Assembly (NCBI RefSeq): GCF_000374025.1
Contig: NZ_KB893179.1
Span: 1 to 64,000, forward strand
Source of the DNA: Spirosoma panaciterrae DSM 21099
GTDB lineage: Bacteria > Bacteroidota > Bacteroidia > Cytophagales > Spirosomataceae
Length of the DNA: 64,000 nucleotides
Direction of reading: 5' to 3'
Positions 26,697 to 36,489 of the stretch are shown one piece after another (position 1 is the first letter of the stretch; each line of letters opens with the position of its first letter). Below the pieces are notes generated by a model. The model had not been told where the DNA came from and did not search any database. It worked only from the letters and a program-made list of their open reading frames with translations. Position numbers and translations under genes: made by a program.

Positions 26697-27235
26697 GCGC
26701 AATAGCTTTTGTCTATAAGGCAAAAGAGGCCACACTAGAAATAAACACGTAAAAAATTGATTGTGAGCGAGTCGTAGATGTTGAGCAAATGGCCGGGCAA
26801 GAAACCCGGTTCATTAATCAAAGCAAGCTTGGTAGTTGCAACCTTTGTTGAGCCGTTGACGAGATGAGTGTCTACCACAGATCTCCCTATTTTTAATACT
26901 AGTCCCGTTTTGCCGTGTAGAGCCAAACATAGGCTTGTTATCAATGTGGCCTATTTAGTGACTTTTACAACAAATACCTTTTATATAATAGCTAAAGTAC
27001 AAAACTACAGATTAACTTCTAGCACATATACGTCTCATTAAATTTTCCTGTTTGAGACCATCTTATTCCCTTCTGCTGCAAATGGGAAATTAGGTGCCTT
27101 TCCGTAGAACTACCCTACTTGTTGGCCTAAGCAAATACATTCAGGCTTAGACAGGCCACGACGAGACAGGTTGGATTATTGAGTAGCTCCAGTTTACTGA
27201 AAGCAAAAATTATTAAGACAAATTCTAAATAAAGC
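26697..27235. other. Divergent intergenic region between kinase and haem operon
   Basis: No convincing gene was found. A short 69-codon minus-strand frame has no homology-like features. The right edge carries the haem operon promoter. Confidence 0.45.
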
Positions 27236-27267
27236 TTGATAAACCCAGCAACAATCCTTTACCTTTG
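27236..27267 (+). promoter_or_regulatory. Promoter of the haem uptake operon (TTG-N21-TACCTTTG)
   Basis: The -33 TTG at 27236-27238 and perfect -7 TACCTTTG at 27260-27267 are 21 bp apart. The start would lie about 60 bp before the receptor ATG. A Fur-type operator is expected for a haem operon, but no clear inverted repeat was found. Confidence 0.65.
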
Positions 27268-27335
27268 TTCATTATTTTTAATTAGTCTATTTAATAATAA
27301 ATTTCTTTAACGATAAGCCATTGACTACCCGGATC

Positions 27336-29639
27336 ATGAAACAAGTCTGTACGAATCGCTTTTTTCAATTGTACTTACTGGTCCTATTAAACTCATCTGT
27401 AGTCTGGGCGCAGCAAAGCACTAGTCATACAATCAAGGGCACTGTTCTACTATCCGACGGTAGGCCGGGCGCGTTGGCTACTATACAGGTCATCGGCACC
27501 CAAAAAGGTACAATAACCGACGCGCAAGGACATTTTACCGTATCAGAGCTATCTCCAGGGAAACATGAGATTCAGATCTCAATGATGGGTTATACAACTC
27601 TACGACAAGATGTTACGGTAAGCGAAAATCAACCCCTCCAATTCACGGTCAGACTACAACCCACCACGAATCAACTGAATGAAGTTATCGTAACAGGCCA
27701 ATACGAACCCCAGTCATTGAAGAAATCGGTTTACAATGTCCGGGTTATTGATCGTGAACGCATTCGTTTGCGGGCTGCCATGAACGTAATGGGTATTCTG
27801 AACAATGAACTGGGTTTTCGATTTTCTAACGACCTTACCTTAGGCACTACCGATGTACAACTGATGGGGATGTCGGGCCGCAATGTCAAAATTCTGCTGG
27901 ATGGATTGCCTATGGTTGACCGGGGCGACACCCGGGAAAGTCTCAATCAAATCGACATCAACAGTATTGAGCGTATCGAAATTGTCGAAGGCCCTATGTC
28001 AGTATCCTACGGGTCCGATGCGCTGGCGGGGGTGGTCAACATTATCACTAAAAAGCCCGGTAGCGAACGGCTGAGCGTTAATGCCCGAATTCAGGAGGAA
28101 ACGGCCAATAAAGACTATAATCTGCTCACCAATCAGGGACTTCATATCCAGAATGCAGGCATTACCTGGCAAACGAAACGCTGGAATCTATCGGCTGGCG
28201 TGACCAACAACACATTTGGTGGCTGGCAGGGGCAATCGGAAGGCCGAGCAAAAGACTGGTTGCCCAAAGATCAATTGTTCGGTCACGGAAAAATTGGGTA
28301 TCGTACCGAGGCTCTGAACATCTACTATCGGCTGGATGCGCTAAAGGAAGATCTGTTGAGCCAGGGAGTCGAAAATCTTAACACCCACCTGGCTCGTGAC
28401 CAGAAATACATCACCAATCGGTATGTTCATCAACTTCAGGGCGACTGGAAACTGAATGACCAGCTCCAACTCAATGGACAGGCTTCGCTCACGGATTATC
28501 AGCGCCGTACACAAACGACGATTCTGGATGTAACGACCAACCGACGTACACTTTCGCTGGGCCAGGGCGAGCAGGATATTGCCACGTTTACCAGCCAGAC
28601 CTACCGGGCAACCGCTACCTATAAGGTTTCATCAGCCGTTTCGCTACAACCCGGAATCGATATAAATCGGGATGCGGCTTCGGGCGACCGAATTTCAGGC
28701 TCACCCAGCATCAGCGATTATGCATTTTTTGTTTCCTCAACCCTTAGTCCAACTACACACATCAGCATTCGTCCGGGATTGCGTTTCATCAAAAACTCGG
28801 TCTATGAGGCTCCACCCGTTATACCTTCCCTAAACACCAAATTTGCGCTTACTCCTACCCTCGATCTGCGTTTAGCCTACGCTCGGGGCTTTCGCGCACC
28901 CGCTCTACGAGAACTGTATTTTAATTTCTTCGACGCCAGCCATTCCATCCGGGGCAATCCAAATTTGAAAGCCGAACGATCAAACAGTTTCAATGGATCG
29001 CTGGTGTGGCAGGCAACACATAAGGTCAAATCGACACTAGGCTTTTTCTACAACGATTTCAACAATCTGATCACCTACGGAGTCGACCCCAGCGACCCTC
29101 ACATTACCACAACCATCAACATTGACCGCTTCAAAACAACGGGCGTTACGCAGGAAAACGCCTTTTCCTGGAAAGCCCTTCAGGCCACGGTCGGCTTTTC
29201 GTACATCGGTCGCTACAACAATCTACTTACCGAAACAGATACCACGACCTATGCAGAAGGCAAACTTCCCACATTCATCTGGTCGCCAGAGGTCAATGCG
29301 AATCTGACCTACACTCTGAAAAAACTCGATACGAAGGTTAGCTTTTTCTACAAATACACGGGCAAACGGCCCAGCTACCTGGCGACCGTAACTGCCGATG
29401 GCAGGGTTTCGGCGGTACTAACCGAAATAGCAGCCTTCCATTGGGCCGATCTGACCCTGACCAAACCCATTGCCAACTACCTGACCCTGACTACGGGAGT
29501 CAAAAACCTGTTCAACATCACCCGGCTAGCCAATACATCGACCGATACAGGAGGGGCCCATAGTTCGGGTGGCCCCTCTCCTGTCAGTTACGGGCGCTCT
29601 TACTTCCTGGGCCTTGCTTTCCAATGGTACAAAAACTAA
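27336..29639 (+). CDS. TonB-dependent haem receptor
   Basis: A 767-residue outer-membrane receptor. It has a signal peptide ending VVWAQ, then a carboxypeptidase-regulatory-like domain (IKGTVLLSDGRPGALATIQV), a plug domain around residues 115-230 with VEGPMSVSYGSDALAGVVNI, and a 22-strand barrel containing YARGFRAPALRELYF and NPNLKAERSNSF. The FRAP box is typical of haem receptors (FRAP/NPNL). ATG 27336 starts the signal peptide. It heads the operon with HmuY, HmuT, HmuU, HmuV and HmuS, so haem is the likely ligand. Confidence 0.9.
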   Translation: MKQVCTNRFFQLYLLVLLNSSVVWAQQSTSHTIKGTVLLSDGRPGALATIQVIGTQKGTITDAQGHFTVSELSPGKHEIQISMMGYTTLRQDVTVSENQPLQFTVRLQPTTNQLNEVIVTGQYEPQSLKKSVYNVRVIDRERIRLRAAMNVMGILNNELGFRFSNDLTLGTTDVQLMGMSGRNVKILLDGLPMVDRGDTRESLNQIDINSIERIEIVEGPMSVSYGSDALAGVVNIITKKPGSERLSVNARIQEETANKDYNLLTNQGLHIQNAGITWQTKRWNLSAGVTNNTFGGWQGQSEGRAKDWLPKDQLFGHGKIGYRTEALNIYYRLDALKEDLLSQGVENLNTHLARDQKYITNRYVHQLQGDWKLNDQLQLNGQASLTDYQRRTQTTILDVTTNRRTLSLGQGEQDIATFTSQTYRATATYKVSSAVSLQPGIDINRDAASGDRISGSPSISDYAFFVSSTLSPTTHISIRPGLRFIKNSVYEAPPVIPSLNTKFALTPTLDLRLAYARGFRAPALRELYFNFFDASHSIRGNPNLKAERSNSFNGSLVWQATHKVKSTLGFFYNDFNNLITYGVDPSDPHITTTINIDRFKTTGVTQENAFSWKALQATVGFSYIGRYNNLLTETDTTTYAEGKLPTFIWSPEVNANLTYTLKKLDTKVSFFYKYTGKRPSYLATVTADGRVSAVLTEIAAFHWADLTLTKPIANYLTLTTGVKNLFNITRLANTSTDTGGAHSSGGPSPVSYGRSYFLGLAFQWYKN

Positions 29640-29720
29640 TCGCCCGTCGATCATTGTCTATAACACCCTGAAAACCAAAATTTTAATTACACCCAATATC
29701 TCCCAAACAGTTTGAATACC

Positions 29721-31109
29721 ATGAAAAAAGCCATCGGTTTTATATTCCTTCTAACAATAAGCATCTTAAACGCCTGTAAAGAAAGCGACCCACCACTGCC
29801 CGACAATCTGGTACAGTTCGAAAGTACAGAGCAGGGTATGGATGCGGCTACTACAGAATCGACGATTAAGCTGAAACTATCGCGGGCGGTCGATGCAGCT
29901 ACTCCCGTAACTGTTCAGGTGACTCCTGTTGGAATTACCTATGGCAGTCAGTTTACGACCACCCCGGCCATTAGCAACAACACCCTTTCGCTGACTGTAC
30001 CTGCCGGAAGTAGCGAAACATCCTTTAAACTCACCAAAGCCGATAATCTGTTTCTGAGCGGTACCGAAACCATCGATTTCGCCATTGCCTCGGTTGGTAG
30101 CCCGGTCCTGGTCGGCACCACGAAAGCGCTTAAAGTCAAATTCACATCCATTATCTCGACGGGTACAACACTGACGCTCGATGGTGGCACGGGCGGTTCC
30201 AGTGCGGTTAACTCTGTATTTGTTGATTTGAGCAACAATGCAGCGACTTCGGTTCGGCGGGATAGCTGGGATTTAGGCTTTTATTCGGGTGCTGATTTTC
30301 GCGTAATTCTGAACAATACAACCGGCGCAGCGGCTATTGCTCTGGCGAAAAATGACCTGACACAGGTGACGGCGGCCGATACGGTAGGCTTATCGCTGAG
30401 CGTAGGGAATTTCGATCCGGCTGGTTTGAAATGGGTCGATGATGTATCGGGCGACCTTACCAAAACCGTCATTGCCAGCATTTCGGCTACCGATGCCGAC
30501 AACAAAGTGTATATCATCAATCGGGGAACAAGCGGGTCAACGCCCGCCAAAAGCTGGGTAAAGGTTCGGATACTGCGCAATGGTACAACAGGTTATACGC
30601 TCCAATATGCAGGTATCAGAGAAACAACCTTTAAAACCGTATCCATCACAAAAAACGATGCCTACAATTTCAACTACGTTTCGTTTAGCACAGGTGCGCT
30701 AGCCGACGTTGAGCCGCCTAAAGCCCGTTGGGATATTGAATGGACAGGCGGAGTCTATAAAACCAGCGATGGCACTAACGACATTCCCTACTACTTTGCC
30801 GATCAGGTATACATCAATATCTTGGGTGGTGTGACGGCGGCCGAAATCCTCACCAGTGCCGTTTCGTATGAGGCTTACTCGGAAAGTAACCTGGCGACAA
30901 CCTCTTTCAAGAATGACAAACATGTAATTGGCTCCAACTGGCGTGTGGCGAGCCAAACCGCAACGGGCGTCCGGACCGACCGATTTTATGTAATCAAAGA
31001 TGCAGCGGGCAACGTCTACAAGCTCAAGTTTATCAGCTTCGCTTCGCAGGACGGTGGCGAACGCGGCAAGCCCAAATTTGAATTCAAGCTGGTTAAGAAA
31101 GTCTCTTAA
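29721..31109 (+). CDS. hmuY: HmuY-family haem-binding lipoprotein
   Basis: A 462-residue lipoprotein with the lipobox LNAC near residue 19. Residues about 30-140 form a beta-rich Calx-beta-like extension. The rest is a HmuY domain, shown by the DSWDLGF segment after FVDLSNN, PKARWDIEWT, YYFADQVYIN and KFISFASQDGGERGKPKFEF. In Porphyromonas, HmuY captures haem from host proteins and passes it to the TonB receptor. Here it lies between the receptor and the periplasmic binding protein. The protein is much longer than classical HmuY (about 216 residues). Confidence 0.87.
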   Translation: MKKAIGFIFLLTISILNACKESDPPLPDNLVQFESTEQGMDAATTESTIKLKLSRAVDAATPVTVQVTPVGITYGSQFTTTPAISNNTLSLTVPAGSSETSFKLTKADNLFLSGTETIDFAIASVGSPVLVGTTKALKVKFTSIISTGTTLTLDGGTGGSSAVNSVFVDLSNNAATSVRRDSWDLGFYSGADFRVILNNTTGAAAIALAKNDLTQVTAADTVGLSLSVGNFDPAGLKWVDDVSGDLTKTVIASISATDADNKVYIINRGTSGSTPAKSWVKVRILRNGTTGYTLQYAGIRETTFKTVSITKNDAYNFNYVSFSTGALADVEPPKARWDIEWTGGVYKTSDGTNDIPYYFADQVYINILGGVTAAEILTSAVSYEAYSESNLATTSFKNDKHVIGSNWRVASQTATGVRTDRFYVIKDAAGNVYKLKFISFASQDGGERGKPKFEFKLVKKVS

Positions 31110-31115
31110 ATCAAC

Positions 31116-31145
31116 GGTACTGTCAGCTAAGTAGTCGACAGTACC
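31116..31145 (+). terminator. Intra-operon hairpin between hmuY and hmuT
   Basis: Nine-bp perfect arms (31116-31124 and 31137-31145) are followed by a weak, interrupted T-run. It may act as a partial terminator, setting higher expression of receptor and lipoprotein than of the transporter genes. Confidence 0.45.
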
Positions 31146-31171
31146 ATCTCCTTTTATTTATCTCAATCGCC

Positions 31172-32044
31172 ATGAACAAGTTGTCATTTTTTACGCTCTG
31201 CCTTGGCTGTGTACTGGGCATTTTGAGCAATCACCAGGCGGTATCGGCCCCTAACCGTCCCATAAACGAACCTATTCGCCTTGTTTCGCTGGATGGTACG
31301 GTTAGCGAAATCCTGTGCGATTTAGGATTGCAGTCGCATCTGGTTGGGGTCGACGTAACCAGTACCTATCCTGAATCGTTACAGAAACTGCCGAAGGTTG
31401 GCCATAACCGGAACATCTCAGCCGAAGGCGTTATTTCCCTAAAACCAACCCTCGTTCTGACCTCCCAACAGGCAGGTACCCGACCCGAATTACTCGAACA
31501 GATTAAATCGGCAGGGATCAAGGTAATTGCGTTTCAGCAAGATTACAGCATTGCCGGGACTAAAAAACTGATTCAGGACGTAGCCAATACCTGTCAGGTT
31601 CCGTCGCGTGCGAAACCCCTGATCCGGAAACTCGATGTCGATCTGGCGCAGGTCAAAAAAGCGACCAATAGCCCCAAAGTCCTGTTCATTTATGCACGGG
31701 GAACGGGCACCCTAATGGTATCGGGCCGAGGTACGCAGGTCGACAAAATGATTGAATTGGCCGGGGGCGTCAATGCGGCAGCCGACTTCGAGAACTACAA
31801 GCCCATCACGGCCGAAGCCCTCGTTACGGCCAACCCTGATGTTATCCTGCTCTTTGACAGTGGCCTTGAGAGCCTGGGTGGGGTTACTGGCTTGCAGAAA
31901 GTGCAGGGGATTGCGCAGACAAATGCAGGTAAAACAGGCCATATCATCACTATGGACGGGCACTTACTGAGCGGCTTTTCTCCTCGTTTGGGAAAAGCTC
32001 TCCAGGAATTAGCGCAGAAAATCAGTCAAAGGCCAAAGGCATAA
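31172..32044 (+). CDS. hmuT: Haem ABC transporter periplasmic binding protein HmuT
   Basis: A 290-residue class III solute-binding protein. It has a signal peptide ending QAVSA, two TroA/BtuF-like lobes joined by a long helix, and the motifs RLVSLDGTVSEILCDLG and VGVDVTSTYPESL at the N-terminal lobe. These are close to the haem-binding HmuT/ShuT family, though the ligand tyrosine is not assigned by eye. It would carry haem across the periplasm to HmuU-HmuV. The permease gene starts 6 bp downstream. Confidence 0.87.
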   Translation: MNKLSFFTLCLGCVLGILSNHQAVSAPNRPINEPIRLVSLDGTVSEILCDLGLQSHLVGVDVTSTYPESLQKLPKVGHNRNISAEGVISLKPTLVLTSQQAGTRPELLEQIKSAGIKVIAFQQDYSIAGTKKLIQDVANTCQVPSRAKPLIRKLDVDLAQVKKATNSPKVLFIYARGTGTLMVSGRGTQVDKMIELAGGVNAAADFENYKPITAEALVTANPDVILLFDSGLESLGGVTGLQKVQGIAQTNAGKTGHIITMDGHLLSGFSPRLGKALQELAQKISQRPKA

Positions 32045-32049
32045 ACGCA

Positions 32050-33153
32050 ATGAGTACACTAGTCGTGGTTCATAATCCTCCCGCAAAAACAGGGGTTCCC
32101 CCGTCGCTGATAAAGCGTTCGATTAACCCCTGGCTGATGCCTGCGTTAGGTATCGGATTGGCAGCAACCGTAGTGTTTTCGGCTGGTATTGGTGCCGTGC
32201 GCGTGTCACCTTACGAAATCGGATTAATCATTTCGAAATCGCTTGGTTATACGGTTGACGTTGACCCAGCAAAGGAAGCGATTCTTTTAGCCATTCGATT
32301 ACCCCGCGTTTGTCTGGCCGTATTGATTGGCGCGGGTCTGGCCCTTTCGGGAGCGGCTATTCAGGGACTTTTTCGGAATCCACTCGCCGACCCAGGATTA
32401 ATAGGTATTTCGTCGGGGGCATCGCTGGCTGCCGTAATGATGATCGTGCTCGAAGTGAGCGTGTTTCAGAAGCTTACGGGCCTGCTGGGGATGCATGCCT
32501 TATCCGTAGTGGCCTTTTTAGGGGCCTGCGCCACGGCGTTTCTGGTTTACCGAATGGCCCGGATGGCGGGGAAAGATGTGATAACGACCATGCTGCTCAC
32601 GGGTATAGCGATCAATGCATTATCGGGTGCACTGACGGGTATTATGACCTATCTGGCTACGGATGAACAGCTTCGTAACATCACGTTCTGGAGTCTGGGC
32701 AGTCTGGGTGGCGCAAGCTGGACATCCGTTCTGGCTATTTTACCATTTATGGCCATCGCTCTGGTCGGCATTCCCCGTCTGGCCAAATCCCTGAATCTGC
32801 TGGCGCTGGGCGAAAGTCAGGCGAGTTTGCTGGGCGTAAACCTAAAGCGCATCAAACGGCAGGTTATTGTTTTCTCGACGATGGCGGTTGGCACCTCGGT
32901 AGCCGTTGCAGGCATCATTGGGTTTATCGGACTGGTAATTCCTCACCTGATTCGAATGGGTGCCGGGTCCGATCATCGACGCGTTCTAACGGGGTCTGCC
33001 CTGGGCGGTGCCATTGTCCTGACGCTGGCCGATTCCCTTTCCCGAACACTGGTGGCACCCGCCGAACTGCCGATTGGTATTCTGACAGCCTTAGTCGGAA
33101 CACCCGTTTTCTTGTGGATCTTATTTCGGGAAAGACGACGAAACCTCTCCTAG
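32050..33153 (+). CDS. hmuU: Haem ABC transporter permease HmuU (FecCD family)
   Basis: A 367-residue inner-membrane protein with about ten hydrophobic helices. The FecCD/BtuC motifs are visible: RLPRVCLAVLIGAGLALSGA, IQGLFRNPLADPGLIGISSG, FWSLGSLGGASW, and the C-terminal GFIGLVIPHLIRMGAG that couples to the ATPase. It would form the dimeric channel for haem import with HmuV. The gene is spaced 6 bp from hmuT and 12 bp from hmuV. Confidence 0.92.
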   Translation: MSTLVVVHNPPAKTGVPPSLIKRSINPWLMPALGIGLAATVVFSAGIGAVRVSPYEIGLIISKSLGYTVDVDPAKEAILLAIRLPRVCLAVLIGAGLALSGAAIQGLFRNPLADPGLIGISSGASLAAVMMIVLEVSVFQKLTGLLGMHALSVVAFLGACATAFLVYRMARMAGKDVITTMLLTGIAINALSGALTGIMTYLATDEQLRNITFWSLGSLGGASWTSVLAILPFMAIALVGIPRLAKSLNLLALGESQASLLGVNLKRIKRQVIVFSTMAVGTSVAVAGIIGFIGLVIPHLIRMGAGSDHRRVLTGSALGGAIVLTLADSLSRTLVAPAELPIGILTALVGTPVFLWILFRERRRNLS

Positions 33154-33165
33154 ACCGCTAAAACC

Positions 33166-33960
33166 ATGCTGGAAGTCAGAAATCTATCCTATCAGATTCG
33201 AGGTCGCAAACTCCTTAATGAAGTCTCGTTTTGTGCTAAACCGGGCGAACTATTAGCCGTTGTAGGAGCTAATGGAGCCGGAAAGTCGACCTTATTGAAG
33301 CTCTGCACTGGCGAATTAAAATCCACGACTGGTGCCATTAGCCTACATGGACGTGGTATTGAAACCTATTCGGAAAAAGAGCTTGCTTCGTTTCGGGCGG
33401 TATTGCCGCAGCAAAATTCGGTCATTTTTCCATTTCTGGTCAGCGAGCTGGTGCTGATGGGCCGCTACCCGCATTTCGATTTCCATCCCTCCGAACATGA
33501 TTATCTCGTTGCCGGACTGGCGCTGAAAAAAGTAGGCATGTGGGAATTTGCGTCCCGCGTTTTTACGACCTTATCCGGTGGCGAGCAACAGCGCGTCCAA
33601 TTAGCCCGGGTGCTCGCCCAAATCTGGGACACTTCGGCGGGCCTTTTATTCCTGGACGAACCAACTACGGGTCTTGATCTGCTTCATCAGCATCAACTGC
33701 TGGAAATCGCCCGCGAATTCACCCAGAAAGGCTTTTGTGTAGTTGCCATCCTGCACGATCTCAATCTGGCCGCTCAATATGCCGATCAAATCGTTATGCT
33801 CCGTTCAGGCCGTATAGAAGCCATCGGTTCTCCACACGAAGTAATCACGGTCGGCAATATTCAGCGCGTATTCAATCTGTCAGTATGGCTCGTCAACCAC
33901 CCAGAATTAGCCTGTCCCATGATCGTTCCACAACAGCATCAATTTTCTGAACATAACTGA
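33166..33960 (+). CDS. hmuV: Haem ABC transporter ATP-binding protein HmuV
   Basis: A 264-residue ATPase with Walker A GANGAGKST near residues 35-43, the signature LSGGEQQRVQLARVL, Walker B LFLDEPTTGLD, and the switch His in LHDLNLAAQY. This is the standard subunit that powers haem import through HmuU. It ends with a short HmuV-typical tail. The haem-degrading HmuS gene follows 23 bp downstream. Confidence 0.92.
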   Translation: MLEVRNLSYQIRGRKLLNEVSFCAKPGELLAVVGANGAGKSTLLKLCTGELKSTTGAISLHGRGIETYSEKELASFRAVLPQQNSVIFPFLVSELVLMGRYPHFDFHPSEHDYLVAGLALKKVGMWEFASRVFTTLSGGEQQRVQLARVLAQIWDTSAGLLFLDEPTTGLDLLHQHQLLEIAREFTQKGFCVVAILHDLNLAAQYADQIVMLRSGRIEAIGSPHEVITVGNIQRVFNLSVWLVNHPELACPMIVPQQHQFSEHN

Positions 33961-33983
33961 CCAATTCAAACCATCCATAGCAA

Positions 33984-35009
33984 ATGATTACAGCACAAAG
34001 CCTGAAAGAACGCTGGGCCACCTTTAAACAGGAAAATCCCAAAACCCGAATCCGGGATGCCGCAAAACAACTGGGCGTCAGCGAAGCCGAATTAGTAGCT
34101 ACCCAAATTGGCGAAACCGTTCGACGACTGGAGGGCGACTTCCGTGAACTCCTCAAAGACGTACCAGCACTGGGCTACGTAATGGCGCTAACGCGTAACG
34201 ATACTATCGTTCATGAACGCAAAGGCGTTTATGAAAACGTGTCGTTTACGAACCAAACCGGGCTGGTTCTGGGTCCCGACATTGACCTGCGTTTATTCAT
34301 GTCGCACTGGCACTTTGGATTTGCCGTCGCTGAAAACGACCGTAAAAGCCTTCAGTTCTTCGATCAGGATGGGTTGGCCGTACACAAGATTTACCTGACC
34401 GATACGTCAGACCTAGAAGCTTACGAAGCACTGGTTCAGAAATATCTAGCGACCGATCAGACAGTACCCGTCATTACGGTACCTTATCCCGAAAAAACAA
34501 AAGAGATAACAGCCGAACGAGTCGATGTACAAGCCTTTCAGGCAGATTGGCTGGCTATGCAGGATACACACGAGTTTTTCGGACTGTTGCGCAAACATAA
34601 CCTCGAACGAGAGCAGGGACTACAGATTGCCCCCAAGGGACATGCCGAACAGATATCGGTTGAGCAGTTCCGGAAAGTCTTTGAAATGGCTGCCCAACGC
34701 GAGTTACCAATTATGATTTTCGCGTCAAGCCCCGGTTGTATTCAAATTCATACCGGTTTGGTCAGGAAGTTGGTCAGTATGGGTTCCTGGTACAATGTAC
34801 TTGATCCTGAGTTCAATATGCACCTCCGGGTAGACCAGATCAACAGCATCTGGGTAACCCGTAAGCCCACAAAAGACGGCATCGTGACTGGCCTTGACCT
34901 CTTCGATCAAGAAGGCAATACAATCGCCTTGATTTTTGGGAAACGAAAACCCGGCGTCCCCGAAATGAAAGAATGGCAGGACGTAGTGCGTGAAGCCATT
35001 GCAGCCTGA
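33984..35009 (+). CDS. hmuS: Haemin-degrading / haem-carrier protein HmuS (HemS/ChuS family)
   Basis: A 341-residue cytoplasmic protein built from two repeated HemS domains (residues about 30-165 and 200-335), the normal length of the family. Recognised segments are RIRDAAKQLGVSEAELVATQ, VMALTRNDTIVHERKG, and in the second half FASSPGCIQIHTG and FNMHLRVDQINSIWVTRKPT. These proteins bind imported haem and either store it or open the ring to release iron. It is the last gene of the operon and is followed by a strong hairpin. Confidence 0.92.
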   Translation: MITAQSLKERWATFKQENPKTRIRDAAKQLGVSEAELVATQIGETVRRLEGDFRELLKDVPALGYVMALTRNDTIVHERKGVYENVSFTNQTGLVLGPDIDLRLFMSHWHFGFAVAENDRKSLQFFDQDGLAVHKIYLTDTSDLEAYEALVQKYLATDQTVPVITVPYPEKTKEITAERVDVQAFQADWLAMQDTHEFFGLLRKHNLEREQGLQIAPKGHAEQISVEQFRKVFEMAAQRELPIMIFASSPGCIQIHTGLVRKLVSMGSWYNVLDPEFNMHLRVDQINSIWVTRKPTKDGIVTGLDLFDQEGNTIALIFGKRKPGVPEMKEWQDVVREAIAA

Positions 35010-35031
35010 CTCACCCTAAACCCCTAAAGAC

Positions 35032-35063
35032 TGAATCCCTAACCAGTGCTGGTTAGGGATTCA
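35032..35063 (+). terminator. Terminator of the haem operon
   Basis: Perfect 15-bp arms (35032-35046 and 35049-35063) with a 2-base loop lie 23 bp after the hmuS stop, followed by ATAGTTTTG. Confidence 0.75.
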
Positions 35064-35144
35064 TAGTTTTGAGACGAATTCAATTTCTTTAATACAGTGT
35101 AATTTATGTCAGGTCGTTTCTATAAACGCCTGTACTCAGCAAGA

Positions 35145-35639
35145 TCAATGTTCTTCGTGATGATGTTCATGCTCTTCTTCGCCTGCCGGAGCCGGAATCT
35201 GATTTTTTAACCCCTTAGCCCAGTCAGCCAGCAGTTTCGCATCCTCAGGGGTAACCTTGGCATCACCATGAATCCACAGATACGACCCAATGGGCATCGA
35301 ACCTTCGTTGACAACCTCTTCTATTTCATCCAGCTTATGACGCGCCCGTTTGGGTTGGTAAGTGGCAAACTCCGAGAAGTTCAATTCCCGTTTGCCTTCA
35401 TCGATATGATGACTAAGCCACCAGGCTACGGGCTGAATGTTGTTATACCAGGGGTAAGTCGTATTGTTGGAATGGCAGTCGTAGCAGGAACGTTTCAATA
35501 CCGTTTGTACATTGGCAGGTACGGCATATTTAGTAGTAATGTCATTGGGCGACATCCCCGAAGCCTGGTTCTTTTCGGGACGGAAAAACTGGATGAGAAC
35601 CAGAATCACAAGCAGGGCGATGAGAATTTTACGAACCAT
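35145..35639 (-). CDS. Membrane-anchored haem-binding domain protein (CxxCH)
   Basis: A 164-residue protein: an N-terminal membrane helix or uncleaved signal (MVRKILIALLVILVLIQFF), then a compact haem-binding domain with CYDCH around residue 53, typical of the Bacteroidota haem_bd family (PF14376). The tail is rich in His and Glu (EEEHEHHHEEH), which may bind metal. It converges with the haem uptake operon, about 135 bp away. A role in periplasmic electron transfer is a family-based guess. Confidence 0.85.
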   Translation of the reverse strand: MVRKILIALLVILVLIQFFRPEKNQASGMSPNDITTKYAVPANVQTVLKRSCYDCHSNNTTYPWYNNIQPVAWWLSHHIDEGKRELNFSEFATYQPKRARHKLDEIEEVVNEGSMPIGSYLWIHGDAKVTPEDAKLLADWAKGLKNQIPAPAGEEEHEHHHEEH

Positions 35640-35703
35640 AGTTGTTTAGGATTAGGGTTCAATATAAACAGAAGAACCATTCCCAGATTAACTAAGGATT
35701 AAA

Positions 35704-36426
35704 TCATTCCAATGACTGCATGAGCGCCTGTGCTTTACGGATGTTGGTATTTTGCCGATCACTTTCGATCAGACCGTCGCGAAGGCGGATAATCCGGTGG
35801 GCATACTCGGCAATATCTTCTTCGTGGGTTACCATAATCACGGTATTGCCTTTGCTATGAATCTGGTCGAAAAGGTCCATAATCTCGTACGATGTTTTGG
35901 TATCGAGATTACCCGTCGGTTCGTCGGCCAGCAGAATACTGGGGTCGTTGACCAAGGCCCGCGCCACAGCCACCCGTTGCCGCTGACCGCCCGACAGCTC
36001 ATTTGGACGGTGCCCGGCCCGGTTTTCGAGCCCAACATTTTTCAGGGCCAGCATGGCTTTCTCGATGCGGTCGGCCTTACTATACCCAGCGTAGATAAGT
36101 GGTAAGGCTACATTCTCGAGCGAGGTTTGCCGGGGAAGCAGGTTGAAGGTCTGGAACACAAATCCGATTTCCTTGTTTCGAACCTCAGCCAGTTCGTTTT
36201 CGCCCATGCGACTTACATCCTGATTGTTCAGAATATACTGGCCCGACGTTGGGGTGTCCAGACAACCAACAATGTTCATCAGTGTTGATTTACCAGAACC
36301 GGAAGGACCCATAAACGCAACGTACTCTCCTTTTTGAATACTAATGGTAATCGATTTAAGTGCTTCGATTACTTCGGTACCCATTACGTACCGCTTGGCA
36401 ATATTGTGGGTTTCAATAATATTCAT
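35704..36426 (-). CDS. ABC transporter ATP-binding protein (LolD/MacB type)
   Basis: A 240-residue ATPase with Walker [11 protein letters not shown]-loop [11 protein letters not shown], signature [15 protein letters not shown], Walker [13 protein letters not shown] and the switch His in VTHEEDIA. The motifs place it in the LolD/MacB/FtsE branch, which powers FtsX-type permeases rather than substrate importers. It could serve the orphan permease at 19424, but nothing in the sequence proves it. The membrane TPR gene lies 63 bp upstream on the same strand. Confidence 0.9.
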   Translation of the reverse strand: MNIIETHNIAKRYVMGTEVIEALKSITISIQKGEYVAFMGPSGSGKSTLMNIVGCLDTPTSGQYILNNQDVSRMGENELAEVRNKEIGFVFQTFNLLPRQTSLENVALPLIYAGYSKADRIEKAMLALKNVGLENRAGHRPNELSGGQRQRVAVARALVNDPSILLADEPTGNLDTKTSYEIMDLFDQIHSKGNTVIMVTHEEDIAEYAHRIIRLRDGLIESDRQNTNIRKAQALMQSLE

Positions 36427-36489
36427 CCTGATAGAGCTCCTGGTCTGACCGAATCGAAAACATTGACTGGCTAATTAAGCAAAGCTACC

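Noticed and set aside
26735-26944. 69-codon minus-strand frame upstream of the kinase
   Set aside because: No start signal, domain or homology-like pattern; its frame only runs up to the non-coding leader of the kinase.
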